64,000 nt of DNA. Origin: Bolinopsis microptera (Eukaryota; Ctenophora; Tentaculata; Lobata; Bolinopsidae). Position 1 is the first letter of the stretch. Each line of letters opens with the position of its first letter. Positions 32,688-43,904 of this stretch are shown piece by piece. A program made the translations under genes and the position numbers. The notes under the pieces are model-generated. The model had not been told where the DNA came from and searched no databases. It saw nothing but the letters and a program-made list of their open reading frames with translations. Where the stretch lies: assembly GCF_026151205.1 (NCBI RefSeq), contig NC_087084.1, forward strand, positions 7,055,394 to 7,119,393. Reading direction: 5' to 3'.

Positions 32688-35230
32688 CAGTAAGCATAGC
32701 CCCACTCTCATAATCCCCCTTTATTCTGAGCTAGTTTCTCTCGCGGTCGTCCTCGTCAAAGAATGTTAAGATTTGAAGGACAACGTCCACGCTGTATCAC
32801 CCCGAACTCTCGTGCTCCTCAACTGACACTTTACCTCCTTGAAAGGTATTCAGTTTGAGACCAAATGAGGAGAATCAGATTAACTATGTTAGCCTGCACC
32901 ATGGAACGATTTGTGGCTGTTATTATTGTTTCTATCTACGATCTAGACCTCGGTTCTAACATATTTCTTACATTCTCTGATTGCCAGTTTGGATGAAAAG
33001 TAAAGCCTGAAAAGCGTATTTGTTGAACTTTTTCTTGATCTGGTTGCTGTATCGCACACCTCCACGCAAAGTTAACTTCATGGAACTCATATCTCGTTGA
33101 GCTCCTGGAAAAAATAAATGGACGAATATTACTTTAAGTAATTTTTATCAGTAGCATTCATTTTAGTAGTTAGCAAGAGTAAAAAGAATATAGTTATGTT
33201 GAACTTTTGAAGTCTCAAACAAACCGCTCTTATATGGTTATCCACCTTGCTTGTGTTGTTGGTTAATCATGTTAGCGGACATAAATACCTCAATTTCAAA
33301 ATTAACCACGAGCTAACCCAGTAGAGCTGTGGAAGAAGGTTGGAGTGGAAGAAGAGCTGTTTGGGAAGACCTAATTCGTGGGCAACGTCTCTTGTCCATA
33401 CGGAATTAGGGGTCCTGGGAAGATGGTTCAAATCATGGTTCGACTCATCACCATGATAGTGTGATCAGAGAGCATGAATTGTTCTGGACTGACAAAAAGA
33501 TCCTTTCAAATTTTCTTATCTGTTGATCGTGGATTTCATTATTTCTATTAACTTGAAAGGCAAATAAATTATTAAAATCTTCTAACAATATTAATCGGAA
33601 CCTGATCAAATTGCACAAGGGATAAGGCAGGTACCTTCCGGTTCCAAAACAAGTGGGGGAAGGAATACTGACACTAGGGCAGGCTTGTTGGCTGGAAATG
33701 ATACATTCCCGAGGTAACTTGTCTCATCAAAACCAATAGCCTTTGGCTTGTTAAAATTCACGCATTTTCTGAAGAAAAAAGTCGGTGACGTGAATTTGTT
33801 CTATATTCCAAGAGTGAAATCTATTCGGAGATTTAAGTTTAAGATTGAAGTTATACACAAAAGAGATTGTAGAATAAGATTCATTAAATTTTAAATAGTT
33901 TTAACTCTAAAAATACGCTAGTCGGCATCAGATTTTGAGATATTTGATTCTATATAAGGCTAATAATCCATATAAAGTAAAACTTACTGTAACATGACGT
34001 ATGAAACTACCCTGAATTCCTGCGATGTCCATAAAATTCCTTGCAGCTGGGATGTAATCCAGATCACAGAATATAAATGTGTTCTCAGGGGTGAATCCGA
34101 ACGCAATGATGTCCTGATAAGGTTTAAAAGGTGTAAATCAGACGGCAATTATCTTTTATTATAAACAAACGTTTCTAGCCGTGTCTTTAATGACTGATCA
34201 CTGATTTATACTGTATAGACATATAATACATAGTAATTGGCATTTAGATTGCGAAACAAACCCTAATAATGGACTTTTACATGTGGAGTCAACAATCAAT
34301 TTGTATTCACATATAAACATAATTTACATCACGCTGATCCAATAAGTACTACTAAGGATGAATTGGTAAATCATGGAACTCAGAACATATAAAATAACCA
34401 TCATGACATTTATTCATCTACTTCCGGAATCGAACTAACCTTGATGTGAAGGTAAGCCAGGCTATTGCTTCCTCCCCAACTCAGGTCTTTCCACAGGAAC
34501 TTCTCATCGTCAGCATCTGTAAAACAAGGGCACATCAAACAAATCCTGCAGCCATCTGGAGGAGGTTATCATGATATATGATCATGTCAGATGTAACAAG
34601 TAAGTACAAAATACAAACAGACTTAAGACTCAAGTTGTAATTATTACTAAAGGATTTGTCCAATATTAGCCTTGTTTTCAATTCGAAAGTTCAAACAGCC
34701 CATATCAAGAAAAGGTTAAATATTACATATTAAGTATAATATACAATAACCTACTTGGTGAACATGAATGGGGACACAGTGGTCCCATAGAAGGGACCCG
34801 GTACTAGGACCTCACACCAGTATACAAATAAAAGGGCTTCCCTTGCTCTTTGAGGTCAGTATGGATGGTCAAAAAACAAAAAAAAAAAAAAAAAACGAAG
34901 TCTCGTGAGAGAAGTACAAGACCACGACGGAGAAAAGTGATGAGGCTCATACCTGCCGGACATTTCAGGATTTCAAATGGGTAATTATGATTTACATATC
35001 AAAGTAAATAATGATTTGATTGGAATATATTTGCAATTCATCGAAGACTCACTATGCACTACATAATCAGAGATTATTTTATTTTCCTCAAAACAAATAA
35101 AGTTGTCTACGTTTACCGACCAGTTATTTTTGTAAAACGGTCTAGCAGCTCGTGAAATTTTTGGGAGCCGAAATTTCTTTATTAACTTGTCGTAGTCATT
35201 CCTGTCCATCCTCTCCTTTAACATCCCACC
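32688..35230 (-). CDS. WARS1: cytoplasmic tryptophanyl-tRNA synthetase, partial, frames broken by indels
   Basis: The enzyme charges tRNA-Trp in the cytosol. Minus-strand exons: 35117-~35230 (NDYDKLIKKF, HELLDRFTKITG), 34755-34952 (EPHHF, LRRG, GKPFYLYTG, PFMFTK), 34440-34516 (DDEKFLWKDL), 33988-34115 (DIIAFGF, DLDY), 33635-33768 (FNKPKAIGF, VSFPA), 33318-33483 (SQDP-stop-FRM, TRDVAHELGLPKQLFFHS), 32972-33104 (DMSS in place of KMSAS, QIKKKFNKYAF) and 32688-~32836 (EEHE, LTFFDEDD, DYESGAMLTG). Order and residues follow human WARS1. At least six exons need one or more one- or two-base shifts, or have in-frame stops. A poly-T run falls within the second exon. The N-terminal WHEP region and final exon were not found. 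Either assembly indels or a pseudogene. Confidence 0.85.
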
Positions 35231-36392
35231 ACGGGGTGACTTACCGAGATAAGGAATTTTTAGATTTAATATAAAAACTAGCATACCTCTAAAATCTTAA
35301 CATTCTAACAATTTTCACAAATTACAGAGAGCCAAGTCGTATGTTGTATAACAACCTAAATGTATACCATATAATATGTTATGGAAGAAGAATTATTATA
35401 ATATCAACATCTAGTACTTTAAATACATGTAACTAACCTTTCGGCAATTTCCGCAGTTTTCGAGGTTTTCTCAAAAGGGTTGGGTGGTCATATCAGAATA
35501 TTACGAACAAAATAAACAGTCCTGTTGACGGATACTTGAGCTGGTGTTACCAAAAGCTCAGAACAAGGTAGAGAGAACGTTGCTGCTGAGACTTGCAGCT
35601 GGAAGTCTTACAAATAGCTTCCGGAAGTGCGGGCCTAAGATTATGATTGTAGCATTCCATCAATATATCTGAGGTAGTTGTTTTGAATGTCAAAATTGTG
35701 ATTACAAAAGTTAAATTTCCCGCTAGTATATAAACAGGTGAATAAACAAATAACAACAAATTAAATTGAAGTATAAACAGGCAGCTAATGGTGCTGGGAT
35801 TCACAATAGAACTACGTTATCTAGGTGTGTAAAGTAAAATCTCTAGACACTATATCAGTAGTAACAATAGTAGGTAAAACTGTTGTGGTACTTTCCATTG
35901 TTCTACACAGCTACACTTAGTTGAATACAGTTAATTATGTAAGTTGTGTAATTATGAGTAATTATGTCCATACTTACTGAACTTCTTGGTGAAGATAGAA
36001 ATGAATTTTTCGAACTAAGTAATCAAGGAACATTGCAAAATAATAAAGTTTTAATGAAGTCTCAATACGATGCAATGAAATATAGCTTAACGTGACGAAA
36101 AAATAGGTATCGTTTTATAAGAGGGTTTCTGAATTTACAAAATTAAAATTAAAAATGATCCTTGGTACTAAGGTATGAGATGCTTCAAAAACAACCCAAA
36201 GAACACTGAAATATCATTGTCTAAACACCCGTTTATACACAAGACATTGAGACAGAGATTGTTTTCTAGGTTCGTTAGAGATAAGAAAATTCTCCTGTGT
36301 ATACTCCAAAGTATATAATATAACTCCTAATATAATAATAATAGTACATTAGAGCCATTTCCATTAAAAATCAAATGTAACATAAACATAAA
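35231..36392. other. no gene recognised
   Basis: This should contain the 5' exons of the WARS1-like gene, but none could be read. Open frames are short and AT-driven. Confidence 0.3.
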
Positions 36393-36532
36393 TTATGAGT
36401 CCACCGACCCCCTTCTGTGTTTGAATTGTTCGGCGAGTCCGCAGGCCGTGTGGATCTGCATAAGTTGAGTGTTCACTGCGACCGTTTCTGCGCAGCTGTC
36501 TGCGCTGAATGCAGCGTGGTTCGGCCGTTTCT
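36393..36532 (-). CDS. putative terminal exon, unidentified
   Basis: An acceptor (TTTAAGCAG on the minus strand) opens a frame reading KRPNHAAFSADSCAETVAV, then NTQLMQIHTACGLAEQFKH, ending RRGSVDS-stop. The segment is clearly GC-richer than its surroundings. A second frame just upstream (36540-36610, DITERRQQQKPHLENMQ) may be the preceding part, displaced by an indel. The family was not recognised. It could be the 3' end of the ZC3H14-like gene or a separate gene. Confidence 0.4.
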
Positions 36533-37309
36533 CTGCTTAAATTTCTATTCGGCGGCGCTTGCATGTTCTCAAGATGCGGCTTCTGCTGCTGTCGGCGTTC
36601 GGTGATATCGCCCTTTGTTACTCTTGTGCTGTCGTATCTGGAATAAGAGGGGAGAATTGCCAGTTGTTAACGTTGTTATTTGAACATATTCCAGAGTAGT
36701 AACTAATTTTCATACGATTAGGTGTTTGTGATTAAACTGAATATAAAAATGAGCAGAAGATTTTTTGAGCAATTGATGATGCTACGTGGTACAACAAAAT
36801 AAAGCCACCGGACCGTTTTCCCAATGTTCATTTTAATTATTGAACTTGCTCCAAACTGCTCCAAACAAAAATTAAATGGATTGAATGCCACATAATGCAA
36901 ATGTTTTACGTTTTAATTTCCCTTTTCTTGGACTTTTTCTTTTTCCCGAAGTTTTGATTCCCCCTACCCGTGCAGGAAGGGACATGTATCTATCGAGCCA
37001 CCACTGTTTTTCCGTAGTAACACGGTATCATTTTCTGAGAATTAAATTGAAGAGTCACTATTTAATAATGATAAAGTCATGGTAATAATATTTTGAACAT
37101 AATAAACATAAAGAGCGGCTAAGTTTAACAGATCGTCATGGAATTAAAATCAATTGGAAAATAAAAATAATAAAGGGAAGTAAGTTGACTCCCTTCACAT
37201 TTGCAATCTATAAAAACATATGGAATTAATATAGCATTATAACGTATAATGTATGTAAAAGTATGTGTATAATCCAAATAATTTCAATAAATTTAAAAGT
37301 TGAACATAC

Positions 37310-38104
37310 GAACGCGTTGTTCTCTGTGTTCCATGTGAGTGTATTGACATTGTCCAACTCTACATGCGTGTTGAACTTACACAAGGGGTGGGATCTTGTA
37401 GCAACTGTAAAATATAATACACTATAATAAATTTTACTTAACGTGAGCGGTAAGGATTGACATATTTGCATAAATTCTATGATCATATTTTCAATTTCAC
37501 ACTATTTTTCTAAGGTCATTATTAACGATGAAGAGTTCCTACAATCATCGAAAAAACTAACCTTAGCACTGCCTTCACAGTTGGGGAATTTCTCGCACGT
37601 TCAAATGGTGATGTGGAGTACAGCCCTTCAAGTTTGGACAGTCAGGCCAGAACTTGCACCTAGGAGTAGAAGGAAGGGTGGCATCTCCCGAGAGAGTTGA
37701 CGGGGGGCGCGACCTGCGCGCTCCCGCTGACCGTGAAGGGATCGGGGGGGGGGGGGGGGGGGGGGGGGGATTCCCGCGCATTTCTCATATTTGTATCTAA
37801 AATCGCGACTACTGACCATTTAGCACCACGATGTCACCACGATCACTATTGAGGCAAATAATAAACAGCCTTGAAATTTTAAAAAGTTAAACAACAGAAT
37901 TAGTTGAATACATGGTACATAACATTTAACCTGACTGCTTGTCGTTCAGTTCGTTAGTCACAACCTTGGTGGGCGTGACCATTCTCGGCTTGAACTCGGA
38001 CATGTCTATGCTGGGACTGGCATTTCGAACCACGCCACCTCCACTCGTCCCCAGTCGTGAGATTGCTTGGTGTGTTTTCTCGCCTGGCTTGTCTGGTATG
38101 TCCT
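37310..38104 (-). CDS. ZC3H14: ZC3H14/Nab2-type CCCH zinc-finger protein, partial, frames broken
   Basis: ZC3H14 binds poly(A) through tandem CCCH fingers in the nucleus. Minus-strand exons: 37931-38104 (58 codons, DIPDKPGEKTHQAIS...), 37562-~37728 and 37310-37404. The latter two carry finger 1 C-KFWPD-C-PNLKG-C-TPH-H, finger 2 C-EKFPN-C-EGSAK-C-YKI-H (spanning an intron), and finger 3 C-KFNTH-C-RVGQ-C-QYT-H. Spacing and residues match the first three fingers of the human protein. One-base shifts lie between fingers 1 and 2 and within fingers 2 and 3, yet every zinc ligand survives. Later fingers and the N-terminal PWI-like domain were not identified. A run of 26 G (37744-37769) lies just upstream of exon 2. 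Confidence 0.75.
37744..37769. repeat. homopolymer run of 26 G
   Basis: An uninterrupted G run (C on the coding strand of the ZC3H14-like gene, where it could serve as a polypyrimidine tract before an exon). Its true length is uncertain because such runs are poorly sequenced. Confidence 0.8.
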
Positions 38105-38654
38105 CTGAAGTAACGTTATGGAGTTTATAACCTCAACACGACTTTTTGTAGATTGACTAAACATGAGATTTAATATTTTTGTCTCACCCTTCAACAGCAA
38201 AGACTGAACATTCAATCTGATAATGAAAAGTGGCACATGATAGCTGATGATCTCACCAATGAGTATTATGATTTATCAAAGAAAGTAGTATTATTTACCA
38301 AGTTTGATAGCAGGACAGAATTGACAAGATGATAGGTTTCCCAGTGTTGGGACAACTCCTAGTTCCACTTCAGCGCAGTTATACCCTCCATCTGATGCTT
38401 TGCCTCAACCTTCTAGTGTCTGTTGTTGCCGTTACTGAAATTAAGATATATGTCATATGGACAAGTAGGTAGCATTACAACTAATAGAGAGATAACCTCT
38501 TACCCGTGATTAATATACGAAAAATCTCGCTTTATATAAATTTACCTACTGTAGTAACTCAGTACATTTAACTAACCTTTTATATTAGCAACTCGCAACA
38601 GCCCTCAATAAAACTAGAAGCAACAGAAGCGTATTTAGAAACAGAACGTGTTTC

Positions 38655-38777
38655 CTAATCCTCCCCCTCCTCGTCACTTATAGCGCTGAATTCCTCGCCC
38701 TTGTGCTTTTCTTTTCGGTAAATTTCTGTGCTTCTCTTTCTTTCTGCTTTAGGGGATAATTGACGTCTTCGTCTTTC
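38655..38777 (-). CDS. putative charged exon, possibly ZC3H14-like gene
   Basis: An acceptor (TGTATCAG on the minus strand) opens a frame with a basic part (ERRRRQLSPKAERKRS, then IYRKEKHKG) and an acidic end (ISDEEGED-stop). Such basic/acidic low-complexity regions occur in the middle of ZC3H14. It lies on the same strand upstream of the CCCH exons, but the stop would end the protein unless an indel is present. Identity is not established. Confidence 0.4.
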   Translation of the reverse strand, partial: ERRRRQLSPKAERKRSTEIYRKEKHKGEEFSAISDEEGED

Positions 38778-39045
38778 CTGATACAACATTTTGTTATGAG
38801 TCAGATTTCGATGGCCAGTGAGGGAAAACAACTTGATAGGTACATTCGAAGATCGTGATCGTTATTGATGTACGGTTTGAATTTTAAATACAAATATATA
38901 AGAATCTAAAACTTGGAGAGAACAGTGAAAATAATAACAAATTAATGAACCTACACTTGATTGTGGCTTTCCGATATCATTTGCCTCTTTTCCCCTCCAA
39001 TAATTTTGTGAAAATCAATAGCTTGGATCGCTTCAAAATTTCCAA

Positions 39046-39363
39046 TTATGTCAATCTTGATCGGTTTCGTAGGGAATTGACTTTACTAATTTTTTTATGC
39101 TCTTTTTTGACCAACTGTCTGATCTCATTTTCCCAAAACCATTGGTTTTCCTCCTCGTCCGACCCAGATTTCAAACTAGAAGAACTTGACGAGACCGAAG
39201 ACTGGAGGATGTGAGGAAGATAGATGAAGAGGATGAAGATTCCTACGCTTCTTCTTCTTTTTCTGGTTAGCTCCCTGTGGTGGCTCAGAGAAGAATCTGA
39301 TATGAGCTCTTCAAGTCGCTCTTTTTTACAACTGGTTCTGTTACCACTGCTCTGTAGTAGCAA
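39046..39363 (-). CDS. putative exon(s), charged/serine-rich, unidentified
   Basis: This minus-strand frame includes KKERLEELISDSS, a basic RELTRKRRR stretch, SSVSSSSSSLKSGSDEEEN and NEIRQLVKKEHKKIS. Coding-like composition is separated by a hydrophobic stretch that may be intronic (about 39220-39250). It could be a 5' exon of the gene ending at 38655 or 37310. No domain was recognised. Confidence 0.3.
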   Translation of the reverse strand: MLLQSSGNRTSCKKERLEELISDSSLSHHRELTRKRRRSVGIFILFIYLPHILQSSVSSSSSSLKSGSDEEENQWFWENEIRQLVKKEHKKISKVNSLRNRSRLT

Positions 39364-40372
39364 GTGTTATTTCATTTAACCAATATAAAACCTAAAGATG
39401 TCTTACGATTATGCGTAATGAGGCAGAATTCGAAAACATTGGTTTAGGCTAAAACACAGGTTAAGGTTTTTAATACGAAGTATTATATCTATATGCTGCT
39501 TTCTTGAACAAAATACCAACACTGAAAAACACTGAAGAAAGTAAACTGGGATATATTTTAGGGGTACATACCATTGCTCCTCTGGACTTAGCATACTGAA
39601 CAGCCTGTACGACGATACAGATATTACTTCAAATACATTTTTAAGTTGCAACTATTAATTTCGGGGAAAAAATGTCGCCAAACCTGAAAGCGAGAATCAT
39701 TTTCCATATGGTTCTGCTGAACATAAGAGGAAACATAGCAGAACTCTGTCACCCTGTTAGTTGGTAAGGAGAACATTTTGACAATATTTGGTTGGCTTTA
39801 TACCGAATTGCAATAGAAATTAAACTTTTTTTCATAAAAAATCTCGGTCCCGGCTTAGTCCTGGTCCCGGAAATTTCTATCTGGGCAGATGATACTGTTT
39901 TTTAAACGTTCGATCAACAAAAATACGGCCTACTCCTAACTTAGGTGTTTATTCGATTTTAATGTCAGTTTTGGTTTCAGTTTCAGTTACAATAAAATGC
40001 TGCATTCCTGGATGTGAGATTAGTTCAGACTTGACACGAATAAAACAGTCACGAAAGAGCAAACAATTTATGATCGGAAAACTGAATTCTAATTACTCAA
40101 ATTCGGTATAAAACAAATATTTTATCTCATGTTAAAATTCGTTCAATTTGCACAATAAAAGAAGCTTACTAATGTATACATATTCTATGTTGTCTTCATT
40201 TATTTCAAATATTCTGATTATATCATAATACATAGTCGTGAAAATAATATTTCTAAATATACGTATCTAAATATACGTATCTACATCTTAGAAATATATA
40301 TAAAATCTATCAGAAATTGACTTTTGAAGAATCCTTGAAATTCGTGAATTTCCATTATCTACACTGCCTATT

Positions 40373-41119
40373 TTACACCATGATGTTCGTTGCAACCACC
40401 AAGCTAAGGACAGCCGCACTGACTCCAATCTGAGATGAACCTCCGTGATGATCATCATCATCATCACCATCATGATCATGATCATCACCATCATGATCAT
40501 GATCATGATCATCACCATCATGATCATCATCATCACCATCATCATGATGACGATGATCATTTTCATCACCATCATCATGATCATGATCATCATTTTCATC
40601 ACCATCATCATGATCATGATCATCATTTTCATCACCATCATCATGATCATGATCATCATTTTCATCATCACCATCATGATCATGATCATCACCATCATGA
40701 TCATCACCACCATGTTCATGATCATCACCATCATCATGATGATGATGATCATTTTCATTCCCAGTATAACTTTCACCGTATGCTTCAAATTGCAGAGTTG
40801 AGCTAATTTTCGCCTTTTGTGCATCACTAAACCCGGTGAAATCTAAGTTTCCTGTGTTCATCCCCTCTTTGATTTTGTTCAGCTGGTCTTGTGTGAGACT
40901 TCTGTCCATGTTTGCCAACACTCTCACGATCTCATCCTTCGTGTCATCCGAGAAGGAATTGAAATCGAAATCACCAATCTTTTCCAGAAGGTCGTTAACG
41001 TCGTTGATGTTGTAAAAGGCGTCGTTGAAGCTGTCGGTGTCTGTGACGTCACCAAAGTCAACACCTATTATTAGGTGCACTGAGCAGACTATCAGGATCA
41101 CGAGTCGAACTGCTGCCAT
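40373..41119 (-). CDS. secreted, probably GPI-anchored His/Asp-rich protein (248 aa)
   Basis: The start chosen is ATG at 41119, matching the paralogue at 49594; codons upstream lack an ATG. Residues 1-17 (MAAVRLVILIVCSVHLI) form a signal peptide. An acidic helical region follows, with ~30-residue units ending in motifs such as DFDFNSFSDDTKDEI and LDFTGFSDAQKAKI. About 90 residues of DHDHDGDD/DDGDENDDHDH repeats come next and could bind divalent metal ions. The C-terminus is a short GGSSQIG linker and a hydrophobic tail (AAVLSLVVATNIMV) with no charged residues after it, typical of a GPI signal. A possible AATAAA lies about 170 bases downstream (40199-40204). I do not recognise the family. The repeat tract is absent from the sister gene, so it expanded recently. 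Confidence 0.75.
   Translation of the reverse strand: MAAVRLVILIVCSVHLIIGVDFGDVTDTDSFNDAFYNINDVNDLLEKIGDFDFNSFSDDTKDEIVRVLANMDRSLTQDQLNKIKEGMNTGNLDFTGFSDAQKAKISSTLQFEAYGESYTGNENDHHHHDDGDDHEHGGDDHDGDDHDHDGDDENDDHDHDDGDENDDHDHDDGDENDDHDHDDGDENDHRHHDDGDDDDHDGDDHDHDHDGDDHDHDGDDDDDHHGGSSQIGVSAAVLSLVVATNIMV
40440..40760. repeat. trinucleotide-phased repeat encoding the His/Asp tract
   Basis: Runs of atcatgatcatc/accatcatgatc inside the gene at 40373-41119, with a 39-base higher-order unit (ttttcatcaccatcatcatg and following) repeated at least three times. Long frames on the other strand here are mirror artefacts. Confidence 0.8.
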
Positions 41120-41995
41120 TATTTTGCTTTCCTGGTTCAAAGTAAGTCAACTAGACCTTTAATAGTCTTAGTACAAGTGATACTTAGTTATCAGTCTAAT
41201 CCAAATGAAAATCCGCGGAACCGAATACAACAAGGAAGCGGTCTATAAGGACCTAATCACGTGACCCCAATAGGCTCACGACTCACGTGACACGACACTT
41301 AACCAAATAAAGCCCCTCAAGGGTGGTGAACCTAATTATCAGGTAAGGAAAACCTAATCCCGAAACTATAAACAATCTCCACAAGATTCCCTAGTAAACA
41401 TTACTTGACAGGCATTTAGTAAGGTAAACACATAATAATCCTGAGATTCCGCTGTTAATATCCTAATTACACGCGAAGTTACACGTCAATACACGAGGGT
41501 ACAACATCTGGTTATAGTATAGGTAAATGATTGATCAGAACAAGTAGAATATCAAATAAAATTACCGACTAATACTTAACGTTCAAATAATGTGTATTTC
41601 TTATCGCTATGTTCTCTGGCACATTACCGCTACAGCATTTATAGTGTGGACTGTGGGACTGTTAAATGTGTGTTGTGGGAGGGTTTAACTTTACAGACGT
41701 TTCCAGTCCTGACCCGCGCAGTGCGTGTCCCCTTCTGACCTGCGCAGTGCGTGTCCCTTCCTGGGCTGCAAAGTGACCACTGGAAAATAGGTGAGGTCGC
41801 AACGTGAAACAAGGTTTAATTAACCTGGTACACTATTAGTCAGTAGAAACCCTGTATGTATACCAAGTAGGCTGTGTCTCATTAGTCAAAGAAAAGCACT
41901 AATACAACTCATTCCAAATATCAAATTAAAGAGACAATAAAACAACCAGAATCTTTATGTAGTCTAGAAGTTTACTACACTACCTGTCCTATTTT

Positions 41996-43904
41996 AGCGC
42001 GTGAGGCTTGTTGGCTCAGATCCAATGTTATATTCGTTACTTAATGTTAGTTAATGTTATATTCGTTGTTACACAGCTCAGATAATAAGATCAGTTTGTT
42101 TATGTTCCTCAAAAACTGCCAAATAAGTAAAAGAGTTAGCTGGAAGCTTGCATAAACCGCCAGATAAAACATAAATTTATAAGTTATTTTTTATATTAAT
42201 ACAAAATAAAGCTCGGAGGTAATATAAGACAAACGGACGCATCATTATACTGTGTTTGAGGTGTTAGGTCATTGATTTGTTTCGTAATAATATAAGGTTC
42301 TGGAACACACATTAAGTTCTGGAACACACATTAAGTCTCTTCAAAAATTAGTTAGATATTTTTAGACTTAGTTTATAGATATTGATTTCATAACCGACCC
42401 GTTTATTAAATGAATAACAAACGGGTCCCGTTATTAAATAAGTCTCTCTAACGTTAGTTGAACGATAGGTTCTACGAGGGATATCACGCTCTTCACTTTA
42501 CGGCGACAGACTAAAATTTGATTCATCCCCCAATTTGAGATTAAGAATCATTTCGATCGGAATTGTCAAACAATTTTTAATGGTTATCCTATCGTATCAT
42601 ACTTACAGTTACTGTTCATGTTTTATTTGTCGTATGTAGACTTTTTCGCTGATATCGAAATATCGAATTATCATTGAAATAGGTTAATTAAGTAAACTAA
42701 ATCATATGAGTAATAAGCAATCATACGGTGTTATTGCAAAGAACCATGACAAGGGTATCAGACCTATATTAATCTAAGAGACGAAACAAAACGAATCATC
42801 ATACAACAAATTTTAAAATCCTGCGGCACAGGATCCTGTTGTTTTCCTACTCTGCCTCTCCCAAATCTCCTTCTCCTTTCTTCAGGTTTATTCTTCAATT
42901 TTTTAAATTAGATAGCAGATATATTTTCTTTCGAATGTAGTAATGGCATTATACATTATTTGGTATCGTATGTTGTGTTTAGTGTTTGCTAACTAGGTAT
43001 GTGCTATATATTTTGGAGAATTTTGAGGCTCACGACGTCTTGTCCCATGGGTTGAGTTGTAAGCTGAGTATATGTTCAAATCGCCTTACTTCGTATGGTG
43101 AAACATTGGCAGGTTTGCCTTAACCTTTGGGACGAGTGTTTGCCCACCGGGGATCCAAAAATTTGATCACCATGAACATTACTTTGACACGTGAACTTAT
43201 CAAACGACTGTAATGATTCCATTAAATTTTCTTAGTACATTTAGCTAGTTTATAGTAGATACACACGGTCACAGAATAGAAGAGCACAATTGGGCTCCTT
43301 GTTCTGCGACCGTGTTCCCTCGGTGGGCCGACAGGTTTTTGTTGTGTAGTAGTGCTGGGGAAAAACACGCTTTAAATATCAATGAATGTAAATATTGTTA
43401 ATTGACATTAGTGCCACAGTTTATGTGGTAAAACAAATTTATGGTTAAACATTATATTATATCGTAGAAGGGCATGATTTACGCACATCACTAAGCATCT
43501 GGATGGATAATTAGCACACAAGAATAAACTGACCTTTAAACATGACCACCAGCAATATCATATAACCATAGCTCCGAAATAAATAAATTGCTCTACATAG
43601 AAACATCTGGCCTGATCTTATCACATTGTGGTCCCCAGGGGTTCGGTAAAGCCCTTACAGGCAACTGGGTCCTTTTACCAGCCACAATAAAACTAGTCAT
43701 GCCAGTACTGTCATAAACTGTAACCAACTATTTAAAAATAAGATATCTTTTGCTAGAATTTTAAATTTTAAGCCATAGAGCAATCTTCTCAATTTGAAAA
43801 TTTAAAAATAACATTTTACCCTAACTATGATGTGGTGGCATTTCATACTTAACTAAAATTCAACTTTGAAAGTCAATAGATTATTAGTCACAACAAAATT
43901 ATAG
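41996..43904. other. no gene recognised
   Basis: AT-rich intergenic DNA between the segmental duplication and the palindrome. A few short palindromes (for example acgggtcccgt near 42421) were noticed. No coding region is supported. Confidence 0.4.

Larger units (their letters stand above)
39838..41995. repeat. segmental duplication, copy 1
   Basis: This matches 48412-52065. The left end is aaaaatctcggtcccgg in both; the right end lies within a shared stretch running from ggtcgcaacgtgaaac to tactacactac and beyond. It carries a minus-strand gene (40373-41119), whose partner in copy 2 is 49040-49594. Copy 2 additionally contains a 2 kb foldback element. Confidence 0.8.

Noticed and set aside
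40435..40806. Plus-strand His/Asp or Ile/Met frames
   Set aside because: Mirror frames of the repeat inside the minus-strand gene; that gene has a signal peptide, a paralogue and a C-terminal tail supporting its strand.
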